From NCBI GenBank assembly GCA_036380715.1, contig DASVEF010000317.1:1-64000 (forward strand): a stretch of DNA of 64,000 nucleotides, given 5' to 3'. The notes beneath the pieces were generated by a model. That model made no database searches and was not told where the DNA came from. It was given only the letters and a program-made list of their open reading frames with translations. The position numbers and the translations under genes were made by a program. The stretch comes from UBA5704 sp036380715 (GTDB lineage Bacteria > Acidobacteriota > Thermoanaerobaculia > Multivoradales > UBA5704). This document shows, in pieces, positions 1 through 7,731 of this stretch. Each line of letters starts with the position of its first letter. Positions within the stretch are counted from its first letter, which is position 1.

Positions 1-24
1 GAAGCTTCTCGGCCTTTGCAGAAT

Positions 25-1472
25 GGGTAGACTGGCCAGCGCGTCATCGCCGGTGAGCGGCGCAGTCAGTCAGTTCCGCCTTATTCCCACTCCATCCGCA
101 GGTTCAGTTGCCTGAGGTTGAGAGCCAGACAGACCAAGGTCCATTCCCCTGCCGCTCTGGCCAGCCCCCTCACGCTGAACTGCCGGAAGCCGAGCACTGA
201 CTTGATCCAACCGTTGACTGGCTCGACCAGTCCCTTGCGTCGAGCGTAGGTCTTGCGCCCTTTTTCGGTCGCGAGCTTCGCTTGCATCCGAAGGGTTGCC
301 GGATTCGCTTGCGTCACAACCGAACAAGACTTCCCCTCCCGTCCCAAGGAAACATAGCCGTCAATCCCTTTGCTCTCCAAAGACTTGAGGTTGTCTTCCG
401 ACCGGTAGCCAGCGTCCGCCAGGATTGCACTCGGAATCCCCTGCGCGACTTCACCTGACATCTCAACCATTGGGAGTAACTGCTCAACATCCGCCGCGCT
501 CTGTGTCACCTCGGCAGCAATGATCAGATGACTCTCAGCGTCTACGGCGATCTGGCCGTTATAGCACTGCTCAAACCCTGAGGAGGTCTTCATGATCCGG
601 CTCTCCGGATCCGTGAAATTGTCCTGCTTTTTCTCGGGCGGCTCACCGAAAGGGCGCTTGGATTGACTCTTCTTCTCTGGAGTGCGTCCTGCCTTGCGAT
701 CCTCCTCCGATTGACGGCTCTTCAGACGCTCCATCGCCTCGCGGATCTTTGCCAGGCGCTGCTCGCGACGCTTCAACTCCGCCGGGATCTCCTCCCCTGA
801 GCTCTCCGTACCATACAGAGCATCTTCCTGAGCATCGGTCTGCGAGGCCCGAGAGGTCAACTCCTCGATCTCTGCACGCAGACGCTGCTCTTCTTGCTGC
901 ATCCGCCCATAGCTCATCGCTTTGTGCCTGCTCGCCGACGCCTTCATCTTTGTCCCATCAATGGCTACCGTACCCAACTTCACCAGACCGACTTCCTTGG
1001 CTATCCGAACCACCTGAACAAACAACTCCCGAAACGCCAACAGGTGCTGCTGCCGGAATTCGGCGATTGTCCGGTGGGCCGGAAAGTTCTCGCACCCAAG
1101 GACTCGGTAAGCCACGTCTTCGTGAAGCTTCTTTGCCAACTTACGCGAGGAAAACGTACCCGTCGCATACCCGTACAGCAGGACCTTGACCATCATCCGT
1201 GGATCGAAGGGGCTGTTGCGCCTCCCATCGCCCTCGTAAGGCTCGTAAAACGCGCTCAGATCCAAGCTGTCGACCGTGTCAGAGATGAAGTAGGCCAAGT
1301 GGCCTTCAGGAAGCCAGTCCCGGGGAGAAGGGGGCAGCAGGAGGTTCTGTTCCGGACTGTAGCGACGAAACGTCGTGCCCATGAAGCTATTCTAGCGCGA
1401 AGTCGACACGCGCCTCACTCGACGACAGGCAAATCCCAAAATGGCGAGGCGGCCCACAAGGCCGCTCTACCC
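25..1472. mobile_element. IS1182-family insertion sequence (putative boundaries)
   Basis: The transposase gene is flanked by short imperfect inverted repeats. GGGTAGACTGGCC lies at 25-37 and its inverted partner GGCCGCTCTACCC at 1460-1472, giving 11 matches in 13. A GCGGCC/GGCCGC hairpin (1449-1465) sits at the right end. Flanking bases gaat and taat do not form a clear target duplication. The right end abuts a signal-peptide-like reading frame that has lost its start codon, which fits insertion into the 5' part of that gene. The boundaries are my reading and could be off by some bases. Confidence 0.55.
81..1382 (-). CDS. IS1182-family transposase
   Basis: This 433-residue protein catalyses DNA cut-and-paste of its own element. 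The N-terminus (RRYSPEQNLLLPPSPRDWLPEGHLAYFI at about residues 6-33 in outline) is typical of IS1182/IS5-like DDE transposases. Candidate catalytic acids are D in AIDGTKM (about 142), D in LADAGYRS (about 318) and E in LVEPVNGWIK (about 388). The middle contains a charged, coiled-coil-like insertion (about 165-245) that is common in this family. The frame is intact and near full family length, so the element may still be active. The ATG at 1382 is followed by a normal N-terminus. No passenger gene is present between the putative ends. Confidence 0.93.
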   Translation of the reverse strand: MGTTFRRYSPEQNLLLPPSPRDWLPEGHLAYFISDTVDSLDLSAFYEPYEGDGRRNSPFDPRMMVKVLLYGYATGTFSSRKLAKKLHEDVAYRVLGCENFPAHRTIAEFRQQHLLAFRELFVQVVRIAKEVGLVKLGTVAIDGTKMKASASRHKAMSYGRMQQEEQRLRAEIEELTSRASQTDAQEDALYGTESSGEEIPAELKRREQRLAKIREAMERLKSRQSEEDRKAGRTPEKKSQSKRPFGEPPEKKQDNFTDPESRIMKTSSGFEQCYNGQIAVDAESHLIIAAEVTQSAADVEQLLPMVEMSGEVAQGIPSAILADAGYRSEDNLKSLESKGIDGYVSLGREGKSCSVVTQANPATLRMQAKLATEKGRKTYARRKGLVEPVNGWIKSVLGFRQFSVRGLARAAGEWTLVCLALNLRQLNLRMEWE

Positions 1473-1475
1473 TAA

Positions 1476-1646
1476 TTCCTGCCGCGCAGGCTCCTAGCCC
1501 TCGGCTTGGCGTTGGGCGGCGGCCTGCCGCTCCAGTGGGCGGCCGGTCTCGTCAACGCGGCGCTGTCCGTGTCGGAATACGGAAGTCAGTGGGACCCCAA
1601 CGGCGCCGAGCCCGATTACGGAGGCCGCTGGGACCCCAACGGATAG
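1476..1646 (+). pseudogene. 5'-truncated small secreted WDPNG-motif protein
   Basis: An open frame begins directly after an in-frame TAA at 1473 next to the IS end, and closes with TAG at 1644. It reads as a hydrophobic signal-like stretch (LPRRLLALGLALGGGLPLQ), then a short linker, then two copies of WDPNG: SQWDPNG about 14 residues before the end and RWDPNG at the very C-terminus. No ATG or GTG remains in frame upstream of the signal-like stretch. The insertion sequence has therefore probably removed the start. The C-terminus matches that of the intact small secreted protein at 49713-49985. The function of this peptide type is unknown to me. Confidence 0.5.
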
Positions 1647-1678
1647 ACGCCCGGCACTACCTCGTGCGGCACTACCTC

Positions 1679-1945
1679 GTGCGCTGGGGCGCGATCTCGG
1701 CGCGCCGGGTATCCCCCGGGGCCGGCGTCCTCCGGCTCCCCTCCTGGGTCCCCGGGACGGTCGTGCCGGAAGCGGCGCCCCCGGCGCTGGACCACTACCG
1801 CCGCCAGCTCCTGGCGGCCGGCCTCGCCCAGGGCCAGGGCCGGCTCGACGAGGCCTGCCGCCTGCTCGGCCTCTCCCGCCACCACCTGCGCGCCAAGCTG
1901 AAGCGCTACCTCCTCACCGGAGCCGGAGCCGAGGAGGCACAGTAG
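1679..1945 (+). pseudogene. Fis-type helix-turn-helix fragment
   Basis: The frame carries a C-terminal segment (1780-1920) ending in a helix-turn-helix of the Fis/NtrC C-terminal kind: EACRLLGLSRHHLRAKLKRY. No AAA+ or receiver domain precedes it, and the upstream residues are low-complexity and arginine/proline rich. A 15-bp tandem duplication (CGGCACTACCTCGTG twice, about 1652-1681) lies at the 5' edge. It is most likely the surviving 3' end of a DNA-binding regulator, eroded near the insertion sequence. A short stand-alone Fis-like protein starting at GTG 1679 is possible but less likely. The reading frame opens further upstream at GTG 1535, but that part overlaps the WDPNG remnant. Confidence 0.4.
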
Positions 1946-1984
1946 CCGGCGGGCGGGCTCCCGAACAGGCCTGACGGGGCTGGC

Positions 1985-2366
1985 TCACGAGGTCTCGTGC
2001 GCTCTCGCCGTCGGCTCGTGAAGCGCCGCCGTGGCCTCGTGGGTGCCTGCCGTAACCTCGTGAGGCGCCGCCGTGGCTCGTGGGTCCTGCCGTGGTCTCG
2101 TACGCCGCCGCCGTGGCCTCGTGAGTCACCGCCGTAGCCTCCTACGTCTCTGCCGTGGCCTCGTGAGCCACCGCCGTGACCTCGTGGGTGACCGTCGTGG
2201 CTCGTGAGTCACCGCCGTGACCTGTGCGTCGCTGCTGTGGCCTCGTGAACGACCGCCGTGGCCTCGTGCGTCGCTGCCGTGACCTCGTGAGCGACCGCCG
2301 TGGCCTCGTGGGTGACCGCCGTGGCCTCGTGGTGACCGCCGTGGCTTCGTGCGTCGCGCACGCCGG
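1985..2366. repeat. Degenerate 21-bp minisatellite
   Basis: About 18 imperfect copies of a unit close to GTGACCGCCGTGGCCTCGTGG follow each other, with single-base indels that shift the frame. On the minus strand the unit would read THEATAV, so an ancestral heptapeptide repeat is possible, but the frame is not kept. The array fills the gap between the HTH fragment and the 3' end of the SARP-like gene. No gene is called here. The spacing is too short and the units too variable for a CRISPR. Confidence 0.8.
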
Positions 2367-2430
2367 TTCGGTGGGAGCCGCCGACACGCGGCCTCCGGCC
2401 CCGCAGATCCTTCGCTTCGGGCCCTTCGCA

Positions 2431-4788
2431 TCAAGTCGGCTTCAACTTGGCTGCAAACCGTCCGCCGCCGGCCGAGGTCTCCAGCCGCTCGCGGACCTCC
2501 AGCGCCTGCCGGCGGTAATACCGGGCGGTCTCCACCGCTTGCAGGGCGCTCGCCTTGCGGGCGGCCATCTCCAGGTAGACGGCGGCCTTCTCCCACTGGC
2601 CGGCCGCCGTAAAGTGGTAGGCCAGCATCTCGCAGGAGCGCTCCGTCCTGTCGCCGTACAGGGTCTCCAGGGCGGCGCCGACCTGGCCGTGCATCGCCTG
2701 GCGCCGCAGCGGGTTGATGTCCTCGTAGATGGCGCTGCGGATGCGCGGGTGCGCGAACTCGAAGCTCCCCCGGCGGGCTCCGCGCGCCCACAGGACGATG
2801 TCCCGCTCGCGCCGGCCGCTGCTCCAGTAGGGCGAGAACTGCCGGATGAGCCACCGCTTGAGCATCAGCTCGAGCCCCACCTCGACGACCAGAGGGTGCT
2901 CTTCCCCGGCCTTCTCCAGCAGTCCCGATTCGAAGCTGCTGCTGGCCACCGCGGCCAGGGCCACCAGGCGGCGGGTCGAGGTGGGCAGCCGCCGGATGCG
3001 GCGGAGGATCATGTCGTCCAGGCCGCCGGTACGGGGGAGGTGGAGAGGGCCGGAGTCCCCCGCCAGCCGCCAGACTCCGCCCTCCCGGGGCACCAGGGCC
3101 CCTTCGTCCCACAGGAAATTGATCAACTCGGCGACCGCCAGGGGCAGCCCGCCGGTGCGCGAGGTCAGCAGGTGGGCCAGGACCGGCGCCTGCTCTTCTC
3201 CGACGAGAAACTCCGCGATCTCGCGCAGGGCGGACGGAGGGAGGCGCTCGATGCTCACCACGGCCGGGGGTCCTGCCCGGAGGTCCCCGAGCCGCGACAG
3301 CGGATGTTTGGGGTCGACCTCCGCGGGCCGGTAGGCCGCCACGATCCAGACCGGGCAGCGCTCCAGCCGGACGAGCAGGTGTTCCAGGAGGTCGAACGTG
3401 TCCCGGTCCGCCAGGTGGAGGTCGTCGAGCAGGAGGATGAGGGGGTCGCCTTCGCCGGACCCATCGCAGAGCTCCTCCAGGAAGCGGGCCACGGATTCGA
3501 AGAGCCGTTCGCGGCCCACGCCCTCAGGCAGCGGCGAGGGGACGGGCAGGTCCGGGCGCAGCTCGCAGAGCTCAGGGAAGAGCAGGGCGAGGTCGGACAG
3601 CGCCTCGGCCGGGAGGGAGGCCAGCGCCCGCTCGGCGACCTCGCTCTCTTCGGCGATGGCGTTGCCGAGCACTTCGCGGAAAGGCAGATAGGGGACCGGC
3701 GCCGCCAGCTCGTAGCCGCGCCCCTTGAGCACCAGGGCGCGCCGCTGCGAGGTCACCGAGTCCAGGAACGACTTGATCAGCCGGGTCTTGCCCACTCCGG
3801 CCTCTCCCGTCACCAGGGTGAGCCGTCCCTCTCCCTCGAAGACCCGCTGCCAGGGCTCGCGCAGAGCCGCCAGGGCCTCGGCGCGGCCGACCAGGGGGAC
3901 GAGGGGACCGATCGGCTCGGCGTCCTCCACCGGAGCGGCCTCCTCCCGCGCGTCGAGGAGGATGGACTCGTACAGCGCCCGCGTCTCCTCCAGTGGCTCG
4001 ACGCCCAACTCGTTCCGCAGCAGGGTCTGGAGCTTCTCGTATTCGGCGAGAGCGCGGCTGCGCCGTCCGCCGAGGGCGTGGAGCCGCATCAGCTCGCGAT
4101 AGGCCTCTTCGGAGAGCGGCTCGAGGGCCACCAGCCGGCGGGCGTAGTGGATGGCGAAGCGGTGCTCGCCGCGCCGGCTGTAGAGCTCGGCCAGGATGCG
4201 GAGCACCTCGACGGCGGCCTCGCGCAGGCGTTCCTGCTCCGCGACGAGCCAGTCCTCGAAAGAGAGGCAGTCCTTGACGAAGAAGCCGGCGAGCAGCTCC
4301 CCCCGGTAGAGCTGGGCGGCGGTCGTGAGCTGCTGCGGATCGGAAGCCTCCCGGCCGCGCCCCCGGCGCAGGGCATCCTCGAACGCCTCGACGTCGAGCC
4401 AGACCCGGCACTCCGGATTGAGCTGGAGCCCCGCGTGGCTGCTCAGGATCGGCGGCTGGGGAGAGCCGCCGCCGGGCAGGACGGACTTCAGGTTGTAGAT
4501 CGCCTGGCGCAGGGCGTGCCGGGCCGCGTCAGGGTCCTTCTCCGGCCAGAGCAGGCCCGTGAGGTGATCGCGGCTGAACGCCCGGCTGCGGTGGCAGAGC
4601 AGGTAGGCCAGCAGCGCCCGCACCTTCTGGGATTCGAAGCCGCCGACCTGGCGTCCCTGCCACCAGACCTCGAAGCCGCCGAGCAGGCGGACACGCAGCT
4701 CGCCCGGCTCGGCGAGGAACGCGCCCGGACCACCGGATGGGGGTGCCCGCCGCGGACCACCCCTCGGGGAATCCGTTTTCTTCGGCAT
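2431..4788 (-). CDS. AfsR/SARP-like transcriptional activator with AAA ATPase domain
   Basis: This 785-residue regulator starts at ATG 4788. It has an OmpR-type winged helix (about 31-105: LRVRLLGGFEVWWQG, then RALLAYLLCHR), a bacterial transcriptional activation domain of TPR-like helices (about 115-275, ending with NELGVEPLEETRALYE), a region starting PLVGRAEAL, and an AAA/STAND ATPase with P-loop GEAGVGKT (about 327-335) and Walker B ILLLDDLH. The C-terminus is helical and TPR-like. SARP proteins activate surface or secondary-metabolite genes by binding direct repeats phased with the helical turn. Such repeats (CCTGACG, 11-bp period) lie 54-93 bp upstream of its own start and again before the surface-protein gene at 5318. 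Control of the lasso region is inferred, not shown. The long plus-strand frame across this gene is a shadow. Confidence 0.85.
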   Translation of the reverse strand: MPKKTDSPRGGPRRAPPSGGPGAFLAEPGELRVRLLGGFEVWWQGRQVGGFESQKVRALLAYLLCHRSRAFSRDHLTGLLWPEKDPDAARHALRQAIYNLKSVLPGGGSPQPPILSSHAGLQLNPECRVWLDVEAFEDALRRGRGREASDPQQLTTAAQLYRGELLAGFFVKDCLSFEDWLVAEQERLREAAVEVLRILAELYSRRGEHRFAIHYARRLVALEPLSEEAYRELMRLHALGGRRSRALAEYEKLQTLLRNELGVEPLEETRALYESILLDAREEAAPVEDAEPIGPLVPLVGRAEALAALREPWQRVFEGEGRLTLVTGEAGVGKTRLIKSFLDSVTSQRRALVLKGRGYELAAPVPYLPFREVLGNAIAEESEVAERALASLPAEALSDLALLFPELCELRPDLPVPSPLPEGVGRERLFESVARFLEELCDGSGEGDPLILLLDDLHLADRDTFDLLEHLLVRLERCPVWIVAAYRPAEVDPKHPLSRLGDLRAGPPAVVSIERLPPSALREIAEFLVGEEQAPVLAHLLTSRTGGLPLAVAELINFLWDEGALVPREGGVWRLAGDSGPLHLPRTGGLDDMILRRIRRLPTSTRRLVALAAVASSSFESGLLEKAGEEHPLVVEVGLELMLKRWLIRQFSPYWSSGRRERDIVLWARGARRGSFEFAHPRIRSAIYEDINPLRRQAMHGQVGAALETLYGDRTERSCEMLAYHFTAAGQWEKAAVYLEMAARKASALQAVETARYYRRQALEVRERLETSAGGGRFAAKLKPT

Positions 4789-4841
4789 ACGTAAGCGACC
4801 TTCGACTCCTGATGTTAGCAGCCTCGCCAGGGTCCGGCGCC

Positions 4842-4881
4842 CCTGACGATCTCCTGACGATCGTCGCGCAGACTCCTGACG
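4842..4881. promoter_or_regulatory. Phased CCTGACG direct repeats (putative SARP operator)
   Basis: CCTGACG occurs at 4842-4848, 4853-4859 and 4875-4881. The spacings are 11 and 22 bp, so all copies face the same side of the helix. A related CCTGATG lies at 4808-4814. SARP/AfsR-type activators typically bind heptamer direct repeats with 11-bp spacing. The copies sit between the SARP gene and the small plus-strand gene. Binding is inferred. Confidence 0.6.
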
Positions 4882-5156
4882 TGCGCGACACGAAGGACCA
4901 GCTCCCCCACCCTCAGGCAGTCCCCGCCAAGAAAGCCGAGCGTCCTTCCGGCTCGTTCCTGGTCCGCGTCTGGCTGGAGCCGCGCGAGATCGAGAGCGAA
5001 GAGCCGACCGTCCGCGGCTTCGTCCGCAACCTCCAGACGGGCGAGGAGCAGTACGTGCGCGACCCGCGCAAGGTCGGCGAGATCGTCCTCCGCTACCTGC
5101 GTGGGCTCCGCTCCGAGGCCGGCACCTCGGCCGAGCGTCAGTCCCGCAGGAAGTGA
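4881..5156 (+). CDS. Small conserved-looking protein, unknown function
   Basis: This frame is transcribed divergently from the SARP-like gene. The C-terminal part (GSFLVRVWLEPREIESEEPTV, then RGFVRNLQTGEEQYV) reads like a small beta-strand-rich domain and ends in a basic tail. From GTG 4881 it has 91 residues. An upstream ATG at 4812 in the same frame would put the CCTGACG operator repeats inside the coding region, so I prefer the later start, although no convincing ribosome binding site precedes either. It may be a small accessory of the regulator. I do not recognise a named family. Confidence 0.5.
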   Translation: MRDTKDQLPHPQAVPAKKAERPSGSFLVRVWLEPREIESEEPTVRGFVRNLQTGEEQYVRDPRKVGEIVLRYLRGLRSEAGTSAERQSRRK

Positions 5157-5190
5157 CCGCGCCTCGGGTTTCCCATGCGCGAGGAGCGCT

Positions 5191-5208
5191 CCTGACGATC
5201 TCCTGACG
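5191..5208. promoter_or_regulatory. CCTGACG direct repeat pair upstream of surface-protein gene
   Basis: CCTGACG is repeated at 5191-5197 and 5202-5208, again with exactly 11-bp spacing, about 110 bp before the start of the SdrD-like gene. The same heptamer and spacing lie upstream of the SARP-like gene. A weak TATAGC element follows at about 5229, without a good -35 sequence, as expected for an activator-dependent promoter. Regulation by the neighbouring SARP is inferred from the shared site. Confidence 0.55.
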
Positions 5209-5317
5209 GCGGCGGTTCACACTGGTCCATATAGCTGTCAGACCGACGAAACGGCGAACTCTGGCGTAACCGATTTCCTCCGGGTGCGGTCTGGGAGTGA
5301 TGGAGGAGGGATTTGAA

Positions 5318-7564
5318 ATGACGATCCAATGGATTCACGGGATGAGAAAGAGAATGGCTACGGCCTCCCTGCAAAGGCGCATCAGTGTTCTGGGAGGGTT
5401 GCTCGTGGCAGTTGCCCTGCTTGGCGGCGCTCCGGCTACGGCTCAGAGCCTGCATTGCCTGCCGACCTGCAGCTCGGTCGATGGGCGGTTCCTGGCAGTG
5501 GCGAACGGCTCCACCCTAGTCTCTCTCAGCGGGGCGAACCTGGAGCTCCAGATCTCGGTTCCAGCCGGCACAACGAGCTTCCAACTCGGGTTCTTCGATG
5601 GAGATGCCCGGGGCGTAGATCTCATGGGTGTGTCTCACTGGGACAACGGTTTCCTGAGCGTCTTCAACTACACCTTGATCGCCGACCCCATTGGCGACCG
5701 GTCTGGTACGACGGTGATCGAGCTACTGCCCGGGATGCCGTTCATCCCTTCGACGATAATGCCGGACAACGACTGGATCGACTTCACCGTCGTAACAGGT
5801 CCTGAGGCGCAGTCGCCGAGCGGCAACTTCTTCTATCGCCTCCAGATCGAGTTGACTGCTCCTTCTCTCACCGTTGCCAATGCTCTAAAAGTCCGAACCT
5901 CCGCGATGGTGAGCGGCACCGCGCTGTTCCCCACACCAAGCCCGTTCTCGTACATCGCGAACTTGGCGGGTGCCGCCGATTCGCGGATCGTCTATCCCAG
6001 CTTCCCTGCGATGACACCCACAACCTATGACGGCACATTCCAGTTCTTCTTCGATGTGCCGATTTCGCAGTCCAACTTGGCGGTCTGGGACGGAGACTTC
6101 GATCGGGGCAAGTACGATGGTACAGAACTGGATACGGATGACCCGGATACTCCCAACGCTCCGTTCCGGCCATCGTGGTCAACGGTCGACGCGATACCGG
6201 AGGGTGTACCTGCCGGACTCGGCCCTAGTACGGGCAATCCGCCGGACGACCGCAATCCCGCAAGTACGGGCATCTACATCCAGAAGACGCCTTCCGTCCG
6301 TTACGACCTACTCTTCCCGGACAGTCAGATCTTCGCCAACGAGAACCCGTCGGGCAACCAGGAGTGGGAGCGCTTCACGATTTCGACGGCTCCCTTCGAC
6401 GATACGCAGATGGACTACTCGACTTCCTTGATCCCTGCGGGCGTTTACGAGCTTACTGTGCAAGGAGTCGACATGCAGAACCTGAATGCGCTTGTGTTCC
6501 CAGGGCGTGTCCTATGCGTGGACTCTGAAGGGAATTCCTGCCAGCCGATACGCCCCTTCCTGGTAGGAGACACTGTCTTCCTTGACCATGACGGCGACGG
6601 CGACCAAGACCACGGGGAGCCCGGGCTGGCCGACGTGACGCTCGAACTTGTCGACGAGCTCGGTTTCGTACTCGGTACGGCAACGACCGACGCCGACGGA
6701 CACTACACGTTTCCCGCTGAGGCCGAGACCTACGAGATCCGGATCACGGCGTCGAATTTTGACGCCGGGGGCGCGCTCGAGGGCTACGTCTCCACGACCG
6801 GCGACCGGCGGACCGACACAGTCATTGACGACAACGTGCTGACCTACGACTTCGGCTACCGCGGGACCGCGAGCCTCGGTGACCGCCTCTGGCTGGACGC
6901 TGATGGCGATGGCGCGCAGGAATCCGGCGAAGCCGGCCTCAACGGCGTCACCGTCGAGCTGCTCGACGGCTCCGGCAACATCGTGGCCATGACCACGACC
7001 AGCGGCGACGGCAACTACTCCTTCGACCACCTGGCACCGGGGACCTACACGGTCCGTGTTGTTGCGGCCACGCTGCCGGTGGCCAACTTCACCCCGACCT
7101 ACGACCTCGATGGCACGGGCACACCCAACGTGGCGGTGGTCACGCTCGCCGGCGGCATTATCCGCTCCGACGTGGACTTCGGCTACCTGCAGCCCCCGGC
7201 GCCGGGCACCGGTACCCTCGGCTATTGGAAGAACCACTCCGAGGCCTGGCCGGTCCAGCAGATCACCATCGGCGGCGTGACCTACACGAAGAGCCAAGCG
7301 GTCAGCATCATGGGCACTCCCGGCCGGGGCGACAAGACCTATGACGTGTTCAAGCAGCTCGTCGCCGCCAAGCTCAACGTTCTGGTCGGCAACGAGGCGA
7401 GCTGCATTAACGCCACAATCACCGCGGCGGATACCTGGATGACCACCTATCCGCTCGGCAGCAACGTGCGGAGCAGCAACGCAGCCTGGGTCATCGGCGG
7501 TCCGCTGCACCAGAGGCTGGACGACTACAACAACGGGAGATTCTGCGCTCCCCACCGGGATTGA
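5318..7564 (+). CDS. Secreted SdrD B-like repeat surface protein
   Basis: This is a 748-residue exported protein. ATG 5318 is preceded by GGAGG at a good distance, and an N-terminal signal peptide follows (RRISVLGGLLVAVALLGG ... ATAQ). A long beta-rich region of unknown type (about 40-410) comes next. Two SdrD B-like/Cna-B-type domains follow, each with the DxDGDGxxxxGExGLxxVxxxL calcium-loop pattern (about 420-510 and 525-625). The C-terminal domain starts GTLGYWKNH, a motif seen in many secreted bacterial proteins. The role is probably cell-surface or matrix. It lies directly upstream of the lasso cluster but has its own terminator, so co-transcription is unlikely. It may be controlled through the CCTGACG repeats before it. 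Confidence 0.85.
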   Translation: MTIQWIHGMRKRMATASLQRRISVLGGLLVAVALLGGAPATAQSLHCLPTCSSVDGRFLAVANGSTLVSLSGANLELQISVPAGTTSFQLGFFDGDARGVDLMGVSHWDNGFLSVFNYTLIADPIGDRSGTTVIELLPGMPFIPSTIMPDNDWIDFTVVTGPEAQSPSGNFFYRLQIELTAPSLTVANALKVRTSAMVSGTALFPTPSPFSYIANLAGAADSRIVYPSFPAMTPTTYDGTFQFFFDVPISQSNLAVWDGDFDRGKYDGTELDTDDPDTPNAPFRPSWSTVDAIPEGVPAGLGPSTGNPPDDRNPASTGIYIQKTPSVRYDLLFPDSQIFANENPSGNQEWERFTISTAPFDDTQMDYSTSLIPAGVYELTVQGVDMQNLNALVFPGRVLCVDSEGNSCQPIRPFLVGDTVFLDHDGDGDQDHGEPGLADVTLELVDELGFVLGTATTDADGHYTFPAEAETYEIRITASNFDAGGALEGYVSTTGDRRTDTVIDDNVLTYDFGYRGTASLGDRLWLDADGDGAQESGEAGLNGVTVELLDGSGNIVAMTTTSGDGNYSFDHLAPGTYTVRVVAATLPVANFTPTYDLDGTGTPNVAVVTLAGGIIRSDVDFGYLQPPAPGTGTLGYWKNHSEAWPVQQITIGGVTYTKSQAVSIMGTPGRGDKTYDVFKQLVAAKLNVLVGNEASCINATITAADTWMTTYPLGSNVRSSNAAWVIGGPLHQRLDDYNNGRFCAPHRD

Positions 7565-7589
7565 TGCGCCAGAACGCTTACGAGGGATG

Positions 7590-7620
7590 AAAGCGGGCCC
7601 GCAGGGAACGGACCCGCTTT
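7590..7620 (+). terminator. Rho-independent terminator after the SdrD-like gene
   Basis: AAAGCGGGCCCG and CGGACCCGCTTT form a near-perfect stem with a short loop, ending in T residues, 25 bases after the stop codon. It separates the surface-protein gene from the lasso operon. Confidence 0.75.
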
Positions 7621-7655
7621 CTGTCTGGAGATTCCGGATTCGGCGAACTTTCCAA

Positions 7656-7715
7656 TATAAGTACCCGCACGGCGATTTCAGTAAACCGTCCGCCACGGCT
7701 CATCGGCGGACTTAC
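7656..7715 (+). promoter_or_regulatory. Candidate lasso-operon promoter and leader hairpin
   Basis: TATAAG (7656-7661) is a plausible -10 element with no good -35. A hairpin follows with arms GTCCGCC (7688-7694) and GGCGGAC (7705-7711), flanked by GTAA/TTAC that lengthen it. It ends just before the purine-rich ribosome binding site (GGTGGAGGAG) of the cyclase gene. The arrangement could tune translation or act as an attenuator. This is weakly supported. Confidence 0.35.
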
Positions 7716-7731
7716 GATTAGGTGGAGGAGA

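Noticed and set aside
1985..2366. CRISPR array
   Set aside because: Units are about 21 bp, degenerate and contiguous with no unique spacers. No cas genes are present.
2224..4794. 856-codon plus-strand open frame
   Set aside because: It is a GC-rich shadow of the SARP-like gene. Its predicted protein is low-complexity and has no start signal or domain.
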